A stretch of 64,000 nt of DNA. It comes from Acidiphilium multivorum AIU301 (GTDB taxonomy: Bacteria; Pseudomonadota; Alphaproteobacteria; Acetobacterales; Acetobacteraceae). Made by a program: the position numbers and the translations under genes. This document shows, piece by piece, positions 8,723 through 17,629 of this stretch (position 1 is its first letter; the number at the start of each line of letters is the position of its first letter). The notes under the pieces were generated by a model, which ran no database searches, had not been told where the DNA came from, and was given only the letters and a program-made list of their open reading frames with translations. The DNA is taken from assembly GCF_000202835.1 (NCBI RefSeq), contig NC_015186.1, forward strand, positions 1,302,001-1,366,000. The letters are read 5' to 3'.

Positions 8723-9322
8723 TCATTTCTGGCTGTTTCTGGCCAAAGCGAGGTTCAGCCGCAGCACGTCGACATGCGCGGTGCCGATCACGCCGAACGC
8801 CGGCCGCACCGCGAGGCGGCGCACCAGGCGCTCGACCGTCGCCGCCGGCATTCCCCGCGCCCGCGCCACCGCGGGCGCCTGCCGCAGCGCGTTCGCCAGC
8901 GAAATGTCCGGATCGAGCCCCGACCCCGACGAGGTCGCCGCATCATCCGGCACCGGCCCCGGACCATAGGCCTTGCGATAGGCGGCGATCCGCGCGGTGA
9001 CATGGGCGACGAGCGCCTTGCTGGTCGGCCCGAGATTGGACGCGCCGGATTCCGAGGCGTCATAGGGCGTGGGTATGGTCTGGCCTTTCGCATTCGTCCC
9101 CGTCAGCGCCGAGGGACGGGAATGGAACCATTGCGCCCCCCGGAAATCCTGCCCGATCAGCGCCGAGCCGACCGCCTGTCCATGAACCCGGATCAGGCTG
9201 CCATTCGCCTCGAAGGGAAAGACGAGCTGCGCCAGCCCGGTCACGGCCAGCGGTGCTGCCAGTCCGAGCAGCAGGGTGAAGAGGACGACAAGGGAAAACG
9301 CGGGGCGGAGTTCGCGCAACAT
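8723..9322 (-). CDS. kdpC: potassium-transporting ATPase subunit KdpC
   Basis: A 199-residue single-pass subunit that stabilises the KdpFABC potassium pump. It has an N-terminal membrane anchor (residues about 8-32) and conserved KdpC segments: GSALIGQDF with FHSRPSA, then ASxSGASNLGPTS, and the C-terminal SGSGLDPDIS and VNxLRLNLAL-type ending (VDVLRLNLALA). It follows kdpB by 15 bp. Confidence 0.95.
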   Translation of the reverse strand: MLRELRPAFSLVVLFTLLLGLAAPLAVTGLAQLVFPFEANGSLIRVHGQAVGSALIGQDFRGAQWFHSRPSALTGTNAKGQTIPTPYDASESGASNLGPTSKALVAHVTARIAAYRKAYGPGPVPDDAATSSGSGLDPDISLANALRQAPAVARARGMPAATVERLVRRLAVRPAFGVIGTAHVDVLRLNLALARNSQK

Positions 9323-9337
9323 GACGGTCTCGCTCGA

Positions 9338-11374
9338 TCAGCTGAAGATGTGGAAACTGTTCAGGATCAGGTCGATCACCTTGATCCCGACGAACGGCGT
9401 GACGATGCCGCCAAGCCCGTAGATCAGCAGGTTGCGCCGCAGCAGCGCCGCCGCCCCCATCGGCCGGAAGGCAACGCCGCGCAACGCCAGCGGCACCAGC
9501 ACGACGATGACCAGCGCATTGAAGATCACCGCCGAGAGAATGGCGCTTTCCGGCGAGGCCAGGGCCATGATGTTGAGGGCGCCGAGCTGCGGGTAGCTCG
9601 CTGCGAAGATCGCCGGCAGGATCGCGAAGTATTTCGCGATGTCGTTGGCGATCGAGAACGTCGTCAGCGCGCCACGGGTGATCAGCAGCTGCTTGCCGAT
9701 CTGGACGATCTCGATCAGCTTGGTCGGATCGCTGTCGAGATCGACCATGTTGCCCGCCTCGCGCGCCGCCTGCGTGCCGGTCTGCATCGCGACACCGACA
9801 TCAGCCTGCGCCAGCGCCGGCGCGTCGTTGGTGCCGTCGCCGCACATCGCGACCAGCCGTCCCTCGGCCTGCGCCTTGCGGATATAGCCGAGCTTGTCCT
9901 CCGGCGTCGCCTGCGCGATCACGTCGTCCACACCGGCCTCGGCGGCGATCACGCTCGCTGTCACCCTGTTATCTCCGGTGACCATGACGGTGCGGATGCC
10001 GATCCGCCGCAGCGCCTCGAACCGCTCCCGGATCCCCGGCTTGACGATGTCCTTCAGCTCGATGACGCCGAGCAGCGCGCCCTCTGCCATCAGGCCGAGC
10101 GGCGTGCCGCCGGCGCGCGCGATGCGGTCCACCGCCGCGCCGAAGGCGTCCGGCGCGGCGCCGCCCACCAGGTCGAGGATCGAGTCCACGGCCCCCTTGC
10201 GCCAGTGCCGCTCGCCGGCATCGATGCCCGAAAGCCTTGTGTTCGCGCTGAACTTCACGATTTCCGCCCCGTCCGGCAGCACCGGATCGACGCCGAATTC
10301 CTCCCGCGCCAGCCGCACGATCGACCGCCCCTCCGGCGTCTCGTCGCCGAGCGAGGCGCAGGCGGCGGCCTCGGCCATGCGCCGCACATCCACACCCGGC
10401 ACCGGATGGAACGCAGAGGCCATGCGGTTGCCGAAGGTGATGGTCCCGGTCTTGTCGAGCAGCAGCGTGTCGACATCGCCGGCCGCCTCGACGGCGCGGC
10501 CCGAGGTCGCGATCACGTTGAAGCGCACCAGCCGGTCCATCCCGGCGATGCCGATCGCCGAGAGCAGACCGCCGATCGTGGTCGGGATCAGGCAGACGAA
10601 CAGCGCCGCGAGTTCGGCGATGCCGAGCCGCGTGTGCGAATAGGCTGCGAAGCCGGGCAGCGTGACGACCACGATCACGAACACGATGGTCAAGCCGGCG
10701 AGCAGGATGTCGAGCGCGATCTCGTTGGGCGTCTTCCGCCGCGCCGCCCCCTCGACCAGGGCGATCATCCGGTCGAGAAAGCTCGAGCCCGGCTCGGAGG
10801 TGACGCGGACGACCAGCCAGTCCGACACGAGCTCGGTGCCGCCCGTCACCGCCGAGCGGTCGCCGCCCGCCTCGCGGATGACGGGAGCGGACTCGCCGGT
10901 CACCGCACTTTCGTTGACGCTCGCGATACCCTCGACGATTTCCCCATCGGCGGGAACCAGGTCCCCGGCCTCGACGAGCACGAGATCCTCCCGCCGCAAC
11001 TGCGGCGCCGGCACCAGGGTGAACGCGGCGCGATCCGCCGGATCATCCAGCCGCTTCGCCATCGTGTCGCTGCGCGCCCGCCGCAGGCTCTCGGCCCGCA
11101 CCCGTCCGCGCCCTTCCGCGACCGCCTCGGCGAAGGTCGCGAACAGCACCGTGATCCACAGCCAGATCGCGATGACGATCGAGAAAGCCCAGGCTTGGCC
11201 TGAAACCATTTCGCGAATGCCGACGAACGTCGTCAGCAGGGCGATGATCTCGGTCACGAAGATCACCGGATTGCGGATCAGCGTCCGCGGGTTCATCTTG
11301 GCGAAGGCATCGCGTATCGCGCGGATCAGGATATCGCGATCGAACAGCCCGATCGTCTCGGCTTTGCGGGACAT
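9338..11374 (-). CDS. kdpB: potassium-transporting P-type ATPase subunit KdpB
   Basis: The 678-residue catalytic P-type ATPase subunit of the high-affinity Kdp potassium pump. It shows TGES (159-162) in the actuator domain, the phosphorylation motif DKTGT with D307, and [19 protein letters not shown] in the hinge region. Several membrane segments lie in the N-terminal quarter, around 225-275 and at the C-terminus. Length and motifs are complete, so it should be active. It starts 11 bp after kdpA. Confidence 0.97.
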   Translation of the reverse strand: MSRKAETIGLFDRDILIRAIRDAFAKMNPRTLIRNPVIFVTEIIALLTTFVGIREMVSGQAWAFSIVIAIWLWITVLFATFAEAVAEGRGRVRAESLRRARSDTMAKRLDDPADRAAFTLVPAPQLRREDLVLVEAGDLVPADGEIVEGIASVNESAVTGESAPVIREAGGDRSAVTGGTELVSDWLVVRVTSEPGSSFLDRMIALVEGAARRKTPNEIALDILLAGLTIVFVIVVVTLPGFAAYSHTRLGIAELAALFVCLIPTTIGGLLSAIGIAGMDRLVRFNVIATSGRAVEAAGDVDTLLLDKTGTITFGNRMASAFHPVPGVDVRRMAEAAACASLGDETPEGRSIVRLAREEFGVDPVLPDGAEIVKFSANTRLSGIDAGERHWRKGAVDSILDLVGGAAPDAFGAAVDRIARAGGTPLGLMAEGALLGVIELKDIVKPGIRERFEALRRIGIRTVMVTGDNRVTASVIAAEAGVDDVIAQATPEDKLGYIRKAQAEGRLVAMCGDGTNDAPALAQADVGVAMQTGTQAAREAGNMVDLDSDPTKLIEIVQIGKQLLITRGALTTFSIANDIAKYFAILPAIFAASYPQLGALNIMALASPESAILSAVIFNALVIVVLVPLALRGVAFRPMGAAALLRRNLLIYGLGGIVTPFVGIKVIDLILNSFHIFS

Positions 11375-11385
11375 GTCAGCGCTCC

Positions 11386-13083
11386 TCAGAAGGTCTTGCC
11401 GGCGAGCAGCAGGTAATGTTCGACGATCGGGCCGAGCAGGTCGGCCGGCATGAACTGCAGCCCGACCAGGATGACGATGACGCCGATCAGCAGGCCGATG
11501 AACAGAGGCCCATCGGTCGGAAACGTGCCCTCCGAATGCGGCAGCCTCGGCTTGGCGCCGAGCGATCCGGCGATCGCGAGCACCGGGATCATCACCGCGA
11601 ACCGGCCGAACAGCATGGCGAGGCCCAGCCCGTAATCGAGCAGCATCGTGTTGGCCGAAAGGCCCGCAAAGGCGCTGCCGTTATTTTCGGTGGCCGAAGT
11701 CCAGCCATAGAGCATTTCGGAGAGACCGTGCGGCCCCGCATTGGCAAGCGATGCCAGCCCCGATTTGGTCAGCAGCGAGAAACCCGCTCCGGCCAGGATG
11801 AACAGGGTCTGCACCAGAATTGCCAGCATCGCGAGCTTCATCTCCCGCGCCTCGATCTTCTTGCCGAGATATTCCGGCGTCCGGCCGACCATCAGCCCCG
11901 CGACGAACACCGCGAGCAGCGCGAAGAGAACGATGCCGTAAAGCCCCGAGCCGACGCCGCCGGGTGCGATCTCGCCCAGTTGCATCATGAACAGGGCCGT
12001 CAGCCCGCCGAGCGGGAGATAGCTGTCGGTGAACGAATTGACCGCGCCGGTCGAGGTCCCGGTCGCCGCGATGTTGAACGTGGTCGACTGCGCCACGCCG
12101 AAGCGCACCTCCTTGCCCACCATGTTGCCGGGATGCGCCGCGAGGCCGGCATGGACGAGGATCGGATTGTTCGCCGCCTCCGCCGCATAGGCGCCCACCA
12201 TGCCGCACGCGAGGATCACCGCCATCACGGCGAACAGCGCCCGCCCGTCGCGCCGCCGCCCCGCCACATGGCCGAAGGCGATCGGCAGCGCGAAGCCGAT
12301 GACCAGGATGAGCCAGATTTCCAGAAGGTTCGTCCAGGCCGTCGGATTTTCGAACGGATGCGCCGAGTTGGCGTTGAAGAACCCACCGCCGTTGGTGCCC
12401 AGTTCCTTGATCGCCTCCTGCAACGCCACCGGCCCGCGGGCGATGGTCTGCATCCCGCCCGCGAGGGCATGGACATGGGCATAGGGAGCAAGCGTCATCG
12501 GCACGCCGGAGCCGATCAGGAACAGTGCGGCGACTACGGCGATCGGCAGCAGGAGATACAGGGTGATCCGGACGAGATCGACGTAGAAATTGCCGAGCGT
12601 GCGAATGCCGCCGCCCGCGAAGGCGCGCATGAGCGCCGCCGCCGCGGCAAGCCCGGCTGCCGCGGAGAGAAAATTATGCACCGCGAGGCCGAACATCTGC
12701 GCGCCATAGGAAATCTGGCTCTCGGGCGCGTAGGCCTGCCAGTTGGTATTGGTGGTGAAGGAGACTGCCGTGTTGAAGGCGAGCTTCGGACTCATGCCCC
12801 TGATGTGTTCGGGGTTGAAGGGCAGGAAATACTGGAGCCGGAGAATCGCGTAGAGCAGCAGGAAGTGGATCAGGCTGAGCAACAGCAGGCCCACCGCATA
12901 GGCGCCCCAGGCCATCTGGCGCTGGGGATCAATGCCGCAAAGGCGATAGATCGGCGCTTCGATCGCCGCGAGGAATCGCAGCTCGCCGCGATAAAGTCGG
13001 GCGAGATAGGCGCCCAGCGGAAAGGCCGCGCCGAAGACGAGGGCGAGCGCGAGGGCGATGAACCCTATTCCGTGCAAGGTCAT
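11386..13083 (-). CDS. kdpA: potassium-transporting ATPase potassium-binding subunit KdpA
   Basis: The 565-residue channel-like subunit of the Kdp pump, about ten transmembrane helices. Selectivity-filter-type segments are visible, including [11 protein letters not shown] and [19 protein letters not shown]. The N-terminal [15 protein letters not shown] is typical of the family. The start ATG at 13083 directly follows a small ORF rather than kdpF itself. Confidence 0.97.
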   Translation of the reverse strand: MTLHGIGFIALALALVFGAAFPLGAYLARLYRGELRFLAAIEAPIYRLCGIDPQRQMAWGAYAVGLLLLSLIHFLLLYAILRLQYFLPFNPEHIRGMSPKLAFNTAVSFTTNTNWQAYAPESQISYGAQMFGLAVHNFLSAAAGLAAAAALMRAFAGGGIRTLGNFYVDLVRITLYLLLPIAVVAALFLIGSGVPMTLAPYAHVHALAGGMQTIARGPVALQEAIKELGTNGGGFFNANSAHPFENPTAWTNLLEIWLILVIGFALPIAFGHVAGRRRDGRALFAVMAVILACGMVGAYAAEAANNPILVHAGLAAHPGNMVGKEVRFGVAQSTTFNIAATGTSTGAVNSFTDSYLPLGGLTALFMMQLGEIAPGGVGSGLYGIVLFALLAVFVAGLMVGRTPEYLGKKIEAREMKLAMLAILVQTLFILAGAGFSLLTKSGLASLANAGPHGLSEMLYGWTSATENNGSAFAGLSANTMLLDYGLGLAMLFGRFAVMIPVLAIAGSLGAKPRLPHSEGTFPTDGPLFIGLLIGVIVILVGLQFMPADLLGPIVEHYLLLAGKTF

Positions 13084-13104
13084 GGGGGTTTCCGTTCGGA
13101 GACG

Positions 13105-13245
13105 CTATTGTTCGGGGGGATGCCGGTGAAGAACCTGGCGTGCCACCTGCCACATCCACAGGATGACGAGGACGATGGCGAGGGCACTGCCGATGCAGAT
13201 CAGGGCATCGGCGATCAGGCCGGAGATGTTTGCCGCCACATGCAT
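13105..13245 (-). CDS. 46-residue single-pass membrane micro-protein between kdpF and kdpA
   Basis: Starts MHVAANISGLIADALICIG, has one long hydrophobic helix (about residues 8-31) and a basic-amphipathic tail ending RHPPEQ. Its ATG lies 5 bp after the kdpF stop and its TAG lies 21 bp before the kdpA ATG, so it sits inside the operon. In the usual kdpFABC order no gene lies here. Composition matches the GC-rich neighbours and the reading frame is clean. It could be a second small accessory or regulator of the pump. No homologue is recognised. Confidence 0.6.
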   Translation of the reverse strand: MHVAANISGLIADALICIGSALAIVLVILWMWQVARQVLHRHPPEQ

Positions 13246-13250
13246 GGCGT

Positions 13251-13337
13251 TCAGAAATCCTCGGGCCGCAGGAGGGCCCAGACGAGATAGACGAGGATCA
13301 GCAGGGCGGCGATGCCGGAGAGAATGAGGTCGATCAT
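13251..13337 (-). CDS. kdpF: potassium-transporting ATPase subunit KdpF
   Basis: A 28-residue single-helix subunit starting MIDLILSGIAALLILVYLV and ending LRPEDF, the standard KdpF pattern (short helix, then L-L-x-P-E-x-F). It stabilises the KdpABC complex in the membrane. The true start is the internal ATG at 13337; a longer in-frame reading from 13445 is Arg-rich and overlaps the preceding micro-ORF. Confidence 0.9.
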   Translation of the reverse strand: MIDLILSGIAALLILVYLVWALLRPEDF

Positions 13338-13351
13338 CGATCCGGCTTTCG

Positions 13352-13435
13352 TCAGATCTTCTCGCAGGCGTTCACGTAGAGCAGGAAGAGGCCGAAGATC
13401 GCGAAGGCAAGAACGAGCGTAAGAAGGTCCGCCAT
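13352..13435 (-). CDS. 27-residue membrane micro-protein at the head of the kdp operon
   Basis: Begins MADLLTLVLAFAIFGLFLLY and ends VNACEKI: one hydrophobic helix followed by a short Cys-containing polar tail. It ends 14 bp before kdpF. Tiny proteins of the pattern hydrophobic helix plus Y-V-x-A-C-E-K/R commonly precede kdpF in proteobacteria and usually go unannotated. That recollection is from general knowledge, not a search. It is probably the first gene of the operon. Confidence 0.65.
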   Translation of the reverse strand: MADLLTLVLAFAIFGLFLLYVNACEKI

Positions 13436-13444
13436 GATGGGTCA

Positions 13445-13487
13445 TCCCGAATGCGCCTGACGATCAGGCGACTGACTGTGTTCGGGA
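13445..13487. promoter_or_regulatory. nested inverted repeats in the kdp leader
   Basis: Directly upstream of the first kdp micro-gene an inner palindrome CGCCTGA-N3-TCAGGCG (13454-13470) sits inside an outer inverted repeat TCCCGAA (13445-13451) / TTCGGGA (13481-13487). In RNA this would form a stem only ten bases from the start codon, so it may act as a leader hairpin or as an operator. Confidence 0.45.
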
Positions 13488-13535
13488 TAATGGCTGGCAG
13501 GATCGTAAAGATTCCAGACCAAATTCCGGCTGGAA

Positions 13536-13553
13536 TGTATAGAAAATGTATAG
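13536..13553 (-). promoter_or_regulatory. candidate KdpE binding site (direct repeat)
   Basis: On the minus strand CTATACA-TTTT-CTATACA: two identical 7-mers with an 11-base period, about 100 bp upstream of the first kdp start codon and just after the lysS terminator. OmpR-family regulators such as KdpE bind direct repeats with roughly one-helical-turn spacing, and the known KdpE site in E. coli is a T-rich element. Assignment to KdpE is inference from spacing and position. Confidence 0.5.
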
Positions 13554-13559
13554 ATCCGG

Positions 13560-13591
13560 GCCGCGCGGGTGGTTTTGGCCGCCCGCGCGGC
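13560..13591 (-). terminator. stem-loop terminator of lysS
   Basis: GCCGCGCGGG (13560-13569) pairs perfectly with CCCGCGCGGC (13582-13591) across a 12-base loop, starting 7 bp beyond the lysS stop. The downstream minus-strand sequence is AT-rich (CTATACATTTTCTATACA) rather than a pure T run. Confidence 0.65.
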
Positions 13592-13597
13592 GAAGGG

Positions 13598-15157
13598 TCA
13601 GCGGGCGAGGCCCTGTTCGATCAGGGCGATGGTGGGGGCGATGCCGTAAAGCGCGATGAAGCCGCCGAAGCGGGGGCCCTCGGTCTGGCCGAGCAGGACC
13701 TGGTAGAGGCAGCCGAACCACTCCCGCAGGCTGGCGAAGGGATGGCGCTTGCCGACATCGTAGAGCAGGTTCTGCAGGGCCTCGGCATCGGCGTTGTCGG
13801 GGATGGATTTCAGACCGTCGGCGAGGTCGAGCAGGGCCGTGCGTTCCAGCTCGGTAGGGCTGCGATACTGTTTCGCGGGCTTGATGAAGTCCTGATAGTA
13901 GCGCACCGCGAAATCGACCAGGCGGGCGAGGAAGGGGGCCGATTCCGGGGACGCTTCCGGCCGGTAGGCCCGGATGAAGCCCCAGAGCAGGTCGGGGGTT
14001 TCGGCGTTGACCACCGAGGCGAGGTTGAGAAGCATGGCGAAGGGGATCGGACTGCTGGAGGCCGTGGGGATCTCGCCGCCATGGATGAACCAGGCGGGAT
14101 TGTCCTCCGCCCTGCCCTTGCCCTCGCGGAGATTGTCCTGGTTGGCGAGGTATTCGTCGGTGGCACGGGGAATCACGTCGAAATACAGGCGCTTGGCCCG
14201 CTGGGGCGAGGCGAACATGAACTGACCGAGGCTTTCGGCCGGGGCGTAGGTCAGCCATTCCTCGACCGAGAGGCCGTTGCCCTTCGACTTGCTGATCTTC
14301 TGGCCGTGCTCGTCGAGGAAGAGTTCGTAGGTGAAGCTCTCGGGGGGCTCGCCGCCCAGGGCGCGGACGATGGCGCTGGAGAGGCGGACGGAATCGATCA
14401 GGTCCTTGCCGGACATTTCGTAGTCCACGCCGAGGGCGAACCAGCGCATCGCCCAGTCGGCCTTCCATTGCAGCTTGGCGCCGCCATCGAGGATCGAGGT
14501 TTCGTGGAGGATGCCGGTTTCGGGATCGCGCCAGGTGACGCTCGCCGCATCGACATCGACCTCGTCGATGGCGACCTGCATGACCTGGCCGGTGCGCGGG
14601 TGCAGCGGGAGGATGGGCGAGTAGGTGGCCCGGCGCTCGGGGCCGAGGGTGGGGCGGATGATGTCGCGGATGACATCGTGCTTGGCCGCCACGGCGCGGA
14701 GGGCGTCGTTGAAGCGGCCGGAGGTGTAGTATTCGGTGGAGGAGGCGAATTCGTATTCGAAACCGAAGGAATCGAGGAAGGCTTGCAGGCGGGCGTTGTT
14801 GTGGGCGCCGAAGCTCGGGTGGGTGCCGAAGGGGTCGGGCACGCGGGTGAGCGGCTGGCCGATGAACTCGCGGAGCATGTCCTGTTGCGGGACGTTGCCG
14901 GGGACTTTGCGCAGGGCGTCCATGTCATCGGAGAAGGCGAGCAGCTTCGAGGGCAGGCCGGTGAGCCTGGTGAAGGCGAGCCTGATCCAGGAGGTGCGGG
15001 CGACCTCCATGAAGGTGCCGATATGCGGCAGGCCGGAGGGGCCGTAGCCGGTTTCGAACAGGGCCGTGGATTTCCCCGATTTGTGCAGGCGATGGACGAC
15101 GCGTTCGGCTTCGCGGAAGGGCCAGCTCGTGGGGGTATCGGCTTCGGACTTTGTCAT
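13598..15157 (-). CDS. lysS: lysyl-tRNA synthetase, class I
   Basis: A 519-residue enzyme charging tRNA-Lys. It is a class I synthetase: PHIG (residues 44-47, HIGH motif) and KISKS (287-291, KMSKS motif). Class I LysRS replaces the class II enzyme in archaea and many alphaproteobacteria, so this supports the taxonomic guess. The N-terminal TALFETGYGPSGLPHIG is diagnostic. The gene stands alone, followed by a stem-loop and then the kdp operon on the same strand. Confidence 0.95.
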   Translation of the reverse strand: MTKSEADTPTSWPFREAERVVHRLHKSGKSTALFETGYGPSGLPHIGTFMEVARTSWIRLAFTRLTGLPSKLLAFSDDMDALRKVPGNVPQQDMLREFIGQPLTRVPDPFGTHPSFGAHNNARLQAFLDSFGFEYEFASSTEYYTSGRFNDALRAVAAKHDVIRDIIRPTLGPERRATYSPILPLHPRTGQVMQVAIDEVDVDAASVTWRDPETGILHETSILDGGAKLQWKADWAMRWFALGVDYEMSGKDLIDSVRLSSAIVRALGGEPPESFTYELFLDEHGQKISKSKGNGLSVEEWLTYAPAESLGQFMFASPQRAKRLYFDVIPRATDEYLANQDNLREGKGRAEDNPAWFIHGGEIPTASSSPIPFAMLLNLASVVNAETPDLLWGFIRAYRPEASPESAPFLARLVDFAVRYYQDFIKPAKQYRSPTELERTALLDLADGLKSIPDNADAEALQNLLYDVGKRHPFASLREWFGCLYQVLLGQTEGPRFGGFIALYGIAPTIALIEQGLAR

Positions 15158-15233
15158 GATTTGCGTTTAGGGTCGGCGGGCGACCGGGTCAAACGCATGG
15201 GTCGGGGGCCGGGCGCGCAAGCGCGCCGGCTTG

Positions 15234-15851
15234 TCAGGACCGGGGAAAGAAGCGGGTTCGGAGCGGGGGATCGGGCGGGCGGAGCCAGACGGCGCCGCGC
15301 GGCGCGCCGGGGCGTTCGGGCGGCGGCGGATGGGGCGTCGGGCCGGGCGCCGGGCCGGGTGCCGGATCGGGCGGCGGGTCGGGCGTTGCGGCCATTTGTG
15401 CGGCGCGGGGTGGGCGCGGTTTCGGCGGCAGCGCGAGGGCGGGCGGCGGGGCGATGCCGATGGTGTGGCAGAGCGGGCGGAGGATGCGGCCGGCGGCGGG
15501 GGTGGCGGCGATGAAGGCCTGCATGTCCGGCGCATCGAGCAGGGCGCGGAGTTGCGGGGCGAGGGATGCGGTGGCGGGAAAGGCGCGGCGGAGCCAGCCA
15601 TGGGCGCGCGGGAGACCGTGCGGCGGGCCGGAGCGGCCGGGGCGGCCGGGGCGGCGGCGCGCCGGGGCTCGCGGCCTGGTGGCAAGGGCTTCGAGGCGGG
15701 CGCAGAGGCGGCGCAGGCGGGTCCAGGCGAGGATGGTGAGGCTGCCGCGCCGGTGGCGCACGCCCTCCGCCGCGACGCAGGCGCAGAGCGCGGCGATGAA
15801 GCCGGCGAAGCGGAGCAGGAAGCCGGGCGATGCGGGGGCGGCGGCCGTCAT
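15234..15851 (-). CDS. conserved hypothetical protein (Rhodospirillales type)
   Basis: About 205 residues from the ATG at 15851. An N-terminal hydrophobic stretch (GFLLRFAGFIAALCACVAA) is followed by a basic linker. A compact region near the middle (PQLRALLDAPDMQAFIAATP, then AAGRILRPLCHTIGI) resembles uncharacterised proteins of acetic-acid-bacteria relatives. The C-terminal third is Pro-rich low-complexity. No function is recognised. An in-frame ATG 12 codons upstream is possible. It is upstream of lysS on the same strand, about 75 bp away. Confidence 0.6.
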   Translation of the reverse strand: MTAAAPASPGFLLRFAGFIAALCACVAAEGVRHRRGSLTILAWTRLRRLCARLEALATRPRAPARRRPGRPGRSGPPHGLPRAHGWLRRAFPATASLAPQLRALLDAPDMQAFIAATPAAGRILRPLCHTIGIAPPPALALPPKPRPPRAAQMAATPDPPPDPAPGPAPGPTPHPPPPERPGAPRGAVWLRPPDPPLRTRFFPRS

Positions 15852-16138
15852 TCCCGCTAACAAGCATGACCGGCCGGGGGTGGGCAAGGAGGTTGCGCCG
15901 GCGGATCAGCCGCCTGCCGGATTTCGGGACGGCTCCCGGCTTTTTCGATGTCGTCTCCGGACAAAGTGTCGGAAAACTTTACACATTGCGGCGACCGAAA
16001 CTTTATCCCATTGAAATCATTTATTTTATTTTGTCGGCATGATTTTTGCTCTCGAAACGAACGTTGGCATTGGCGCCGCCAGGCCGCTTCACGAACGAGA
16101 CCGGGACATTTTGGTCCCACAGGCAAAGGAATAAACGG

Positions 16139-16861
16139 ATGCAACACAAACGGAACGGGTCGGGGATGCTCAGGGCTGCCCTGCTCGGGGCTGTGGCCTG
16201 CGGCGCGATCAGCCTCGCGGGCGTGGCCACGGCCCATGCGACGCCGGTCAGCGGGACGTACAACATCACCGTGTGGCAGGGATACAATCCCAACCCCGGT
16301 TCGAGCACCGATCCGTCGCAGCTCGCCAATACGAGCAACACGATTTTCAACAATAGCAACGACAAGATCGCGAACCTCACCTATACGGGCCCTCTCAACC
16401 TGTATCAGGGGTCAGGCGCCAATAACGGGTATGGCAATATTCAGAGCTTCCTGCAGTACGGCGGCACCCTGTCCTCCGTCACATTCTTCAACGGCGCAAC
16501 GACTCTCAATACCAAGATGAGCTCGAGCGGGTTTAATCTGACGACCGTCTTTGAAATCCAGGGATATCTCTCCCAGCCGATCTATGCCGGTTCGATCAAC
16601 AGCGACGATGGGTCGAGCCTTTACACCGACAACCTGACGAAACTGGTTGCCGGCCAGGCGAACCCGCAGACCGCCACCAACCCCTACAGCTACAGCCTGC
16701 CGACCGGGGCGTTCCAGATTCTTTATGTGGAGGCCAATGGCGCGCCGGCGCAGCTGACCATGGACGCGACGAAGGTTCCGGAGCCCGGCTCGCTCGCGCT
16801 GCTGGGGACCGGTCTTCTCGGCCTCGGGCTGATCAGCACGCGTCGGCGCCGCAAGGCCTGA
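16139..16861 (+). CDS. PEP-CTERM sorting domain protein
   Basis: A 240-residue exported protein. A signal peptide with basic N-region and hydrophobic core (LRAALLGAVACGAISLAGVA) ends near AHA-TP. The mature part is Asn/Ser/Gly/Thr-rich, as in surface or extracellular matrix proteins. The C-terminus is a classical PEP-CTERM tripartite signal: VPEPGSLALLGTGLLGLGL followed by STRRRRKA. It would be processed by an exosortase. The start at 16139 has an AAAGGA ribosome site; a longer in-frame reading from 16046 lacks one. It is monocistronic, ending at a strong terminator. Confidence 0.9.
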   Translation: MQHKRNGSGMLRAALLGAVACGAISLAGVATAHATPVSGTYNITVWQGYNPNPGSSTDPSQLANTSNTIFNNSNDKIANLTYTGPLNLYQGSGANNGYGNIQSFLQYGGTLSSVTFFNGATTLNTKMSSSGFNLTTVFEIQGYLSQPIYAGSINSDDGSSLYTDNLTKLVAGQANPQTATNPYSYSLPTGAFQILYVEANGAPAQLTMDATKVPEPGSLALLGTGLLGLGLISTRRRRKA

Positions 16862-16888
16862 CGATCGCGCCACCGAGCGCCTGAGCGC

Positions 16889-16926
16889 GGCCGGATCGGA
16901 GATTACCGATCCGGCCGTTTGCGTTT
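16889..16926 (+). terminator. rho-independent terminator after the PEP-CTERM gene
   Basis: GGCCGGATCGG (16889-16899) pairs perfectly with CCGATCCGGCC (16906-16916) around a 6-base loop, followed by the T-rich GTTTGCGTTT. Confidence 0.85.
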
Positions 16927-16985
16927 GGCGTTGCGGCGGGTTTCCGCGCCACCATTTGGTGGGCGGGACGATTACGGTGGGGGCC

Positions 16986-17402
16986 ATGACGCTGGAGGCG
17001 GGCATTGTTCCGATTTCCGCGACGGAGCGGATCGGGCCGGGGCTGACGGAGGCGGCGTTCCGGGCGTCGCCGTGCGGGGCGGGTGCGCGGGAGTTTGTCC
17101 GCAACGATCCGCACCGGTCGTATGTGCTGAAGCCTGTCTCGTTCGAGGGGCGGGATTGGATTGCGGTCGTGTATTTCACCGATGGGCGGCTGATACGGGC
17201 GTCGCTGTCGCGGATCACGGATCGAACCTGGCTCACGGTCGATCCTGAGTATGAGCAGCAATGGACCGCAGCGCTCAAGGCGGAGATGGAGACAAGGCTG
17301 CAACGGAAGCTGCCGGCGACATTTCCGTGGGGAGAGATCGACGTCGAATACGATCAGCGGTCAATTTCAGGGTATCTTATTTTCAGTTATTGCGGGCGGT
17401 AA
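16986..17402 (+). CDS. hypothetical protein
   Basis: About 138 residues from the ATG at 16986 (an ATG ten codons upstream is also possible). There is no signal peptide or membrane segment. Coding quality looks real: regular alternation (YVLKPVSFEGRDWIAVVYFTDGRLIRASLSRI) predicts a small mixed alpha/beta protein, perhaps a beta-sheet with a C-terminal helix ending YLIFSYCGR. No family is recognised. It lies between the PEP-CTERM terminator and the left end of the insertion element, about 100 bp from it. Confidence 0.6.
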   Translation: MTLEAGIVPISATERIGPGLTEAAFRASPCGAGAREFVRNDPHRSYVLKPVSFEGRDWIAVVYFTDGRLIRASLSRITDRTWLTVDPEYEQQWTAALKAEMETRLQRKLPATFPWGEIDVEYDQRSISGYLIFSYCGR

Positions 17403-17502
17403 GGCGGTATCGCTCTGCGTTGTAAGGTTTGATGCGGGATCAGATAGTCGTTGGTAGCGATAAATCGGTCATTGACGATTGGTGTTATGAGCTTCTGCTT
17501 AG

Positions 17503-17521
17503 CGCCCATGCACGAACCCGC
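17503..17521 (+). repeat. left terminal inverted repeat of the insertion element
   Basis: CGCCCATGCACGAACCCGC. It matches the reverse complement of 19978-19996 with one mismatch (T versus A at the sixth base). Its inner end forms a hairpin, CCCGC-TTC-GCGGG (17517-17529). Confidence 0.8.
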
Positions 17522-17629
17522 TTCGCGGGAATAGGGCTGGGGTTGAAGCGGCACATTTCGATGAGGTCTTGAGCGCGGGGCGGTAGGCTTCTCAGCATGG
17601 GGTTCCCTTCATTTTAAGAGGAACCTCCG

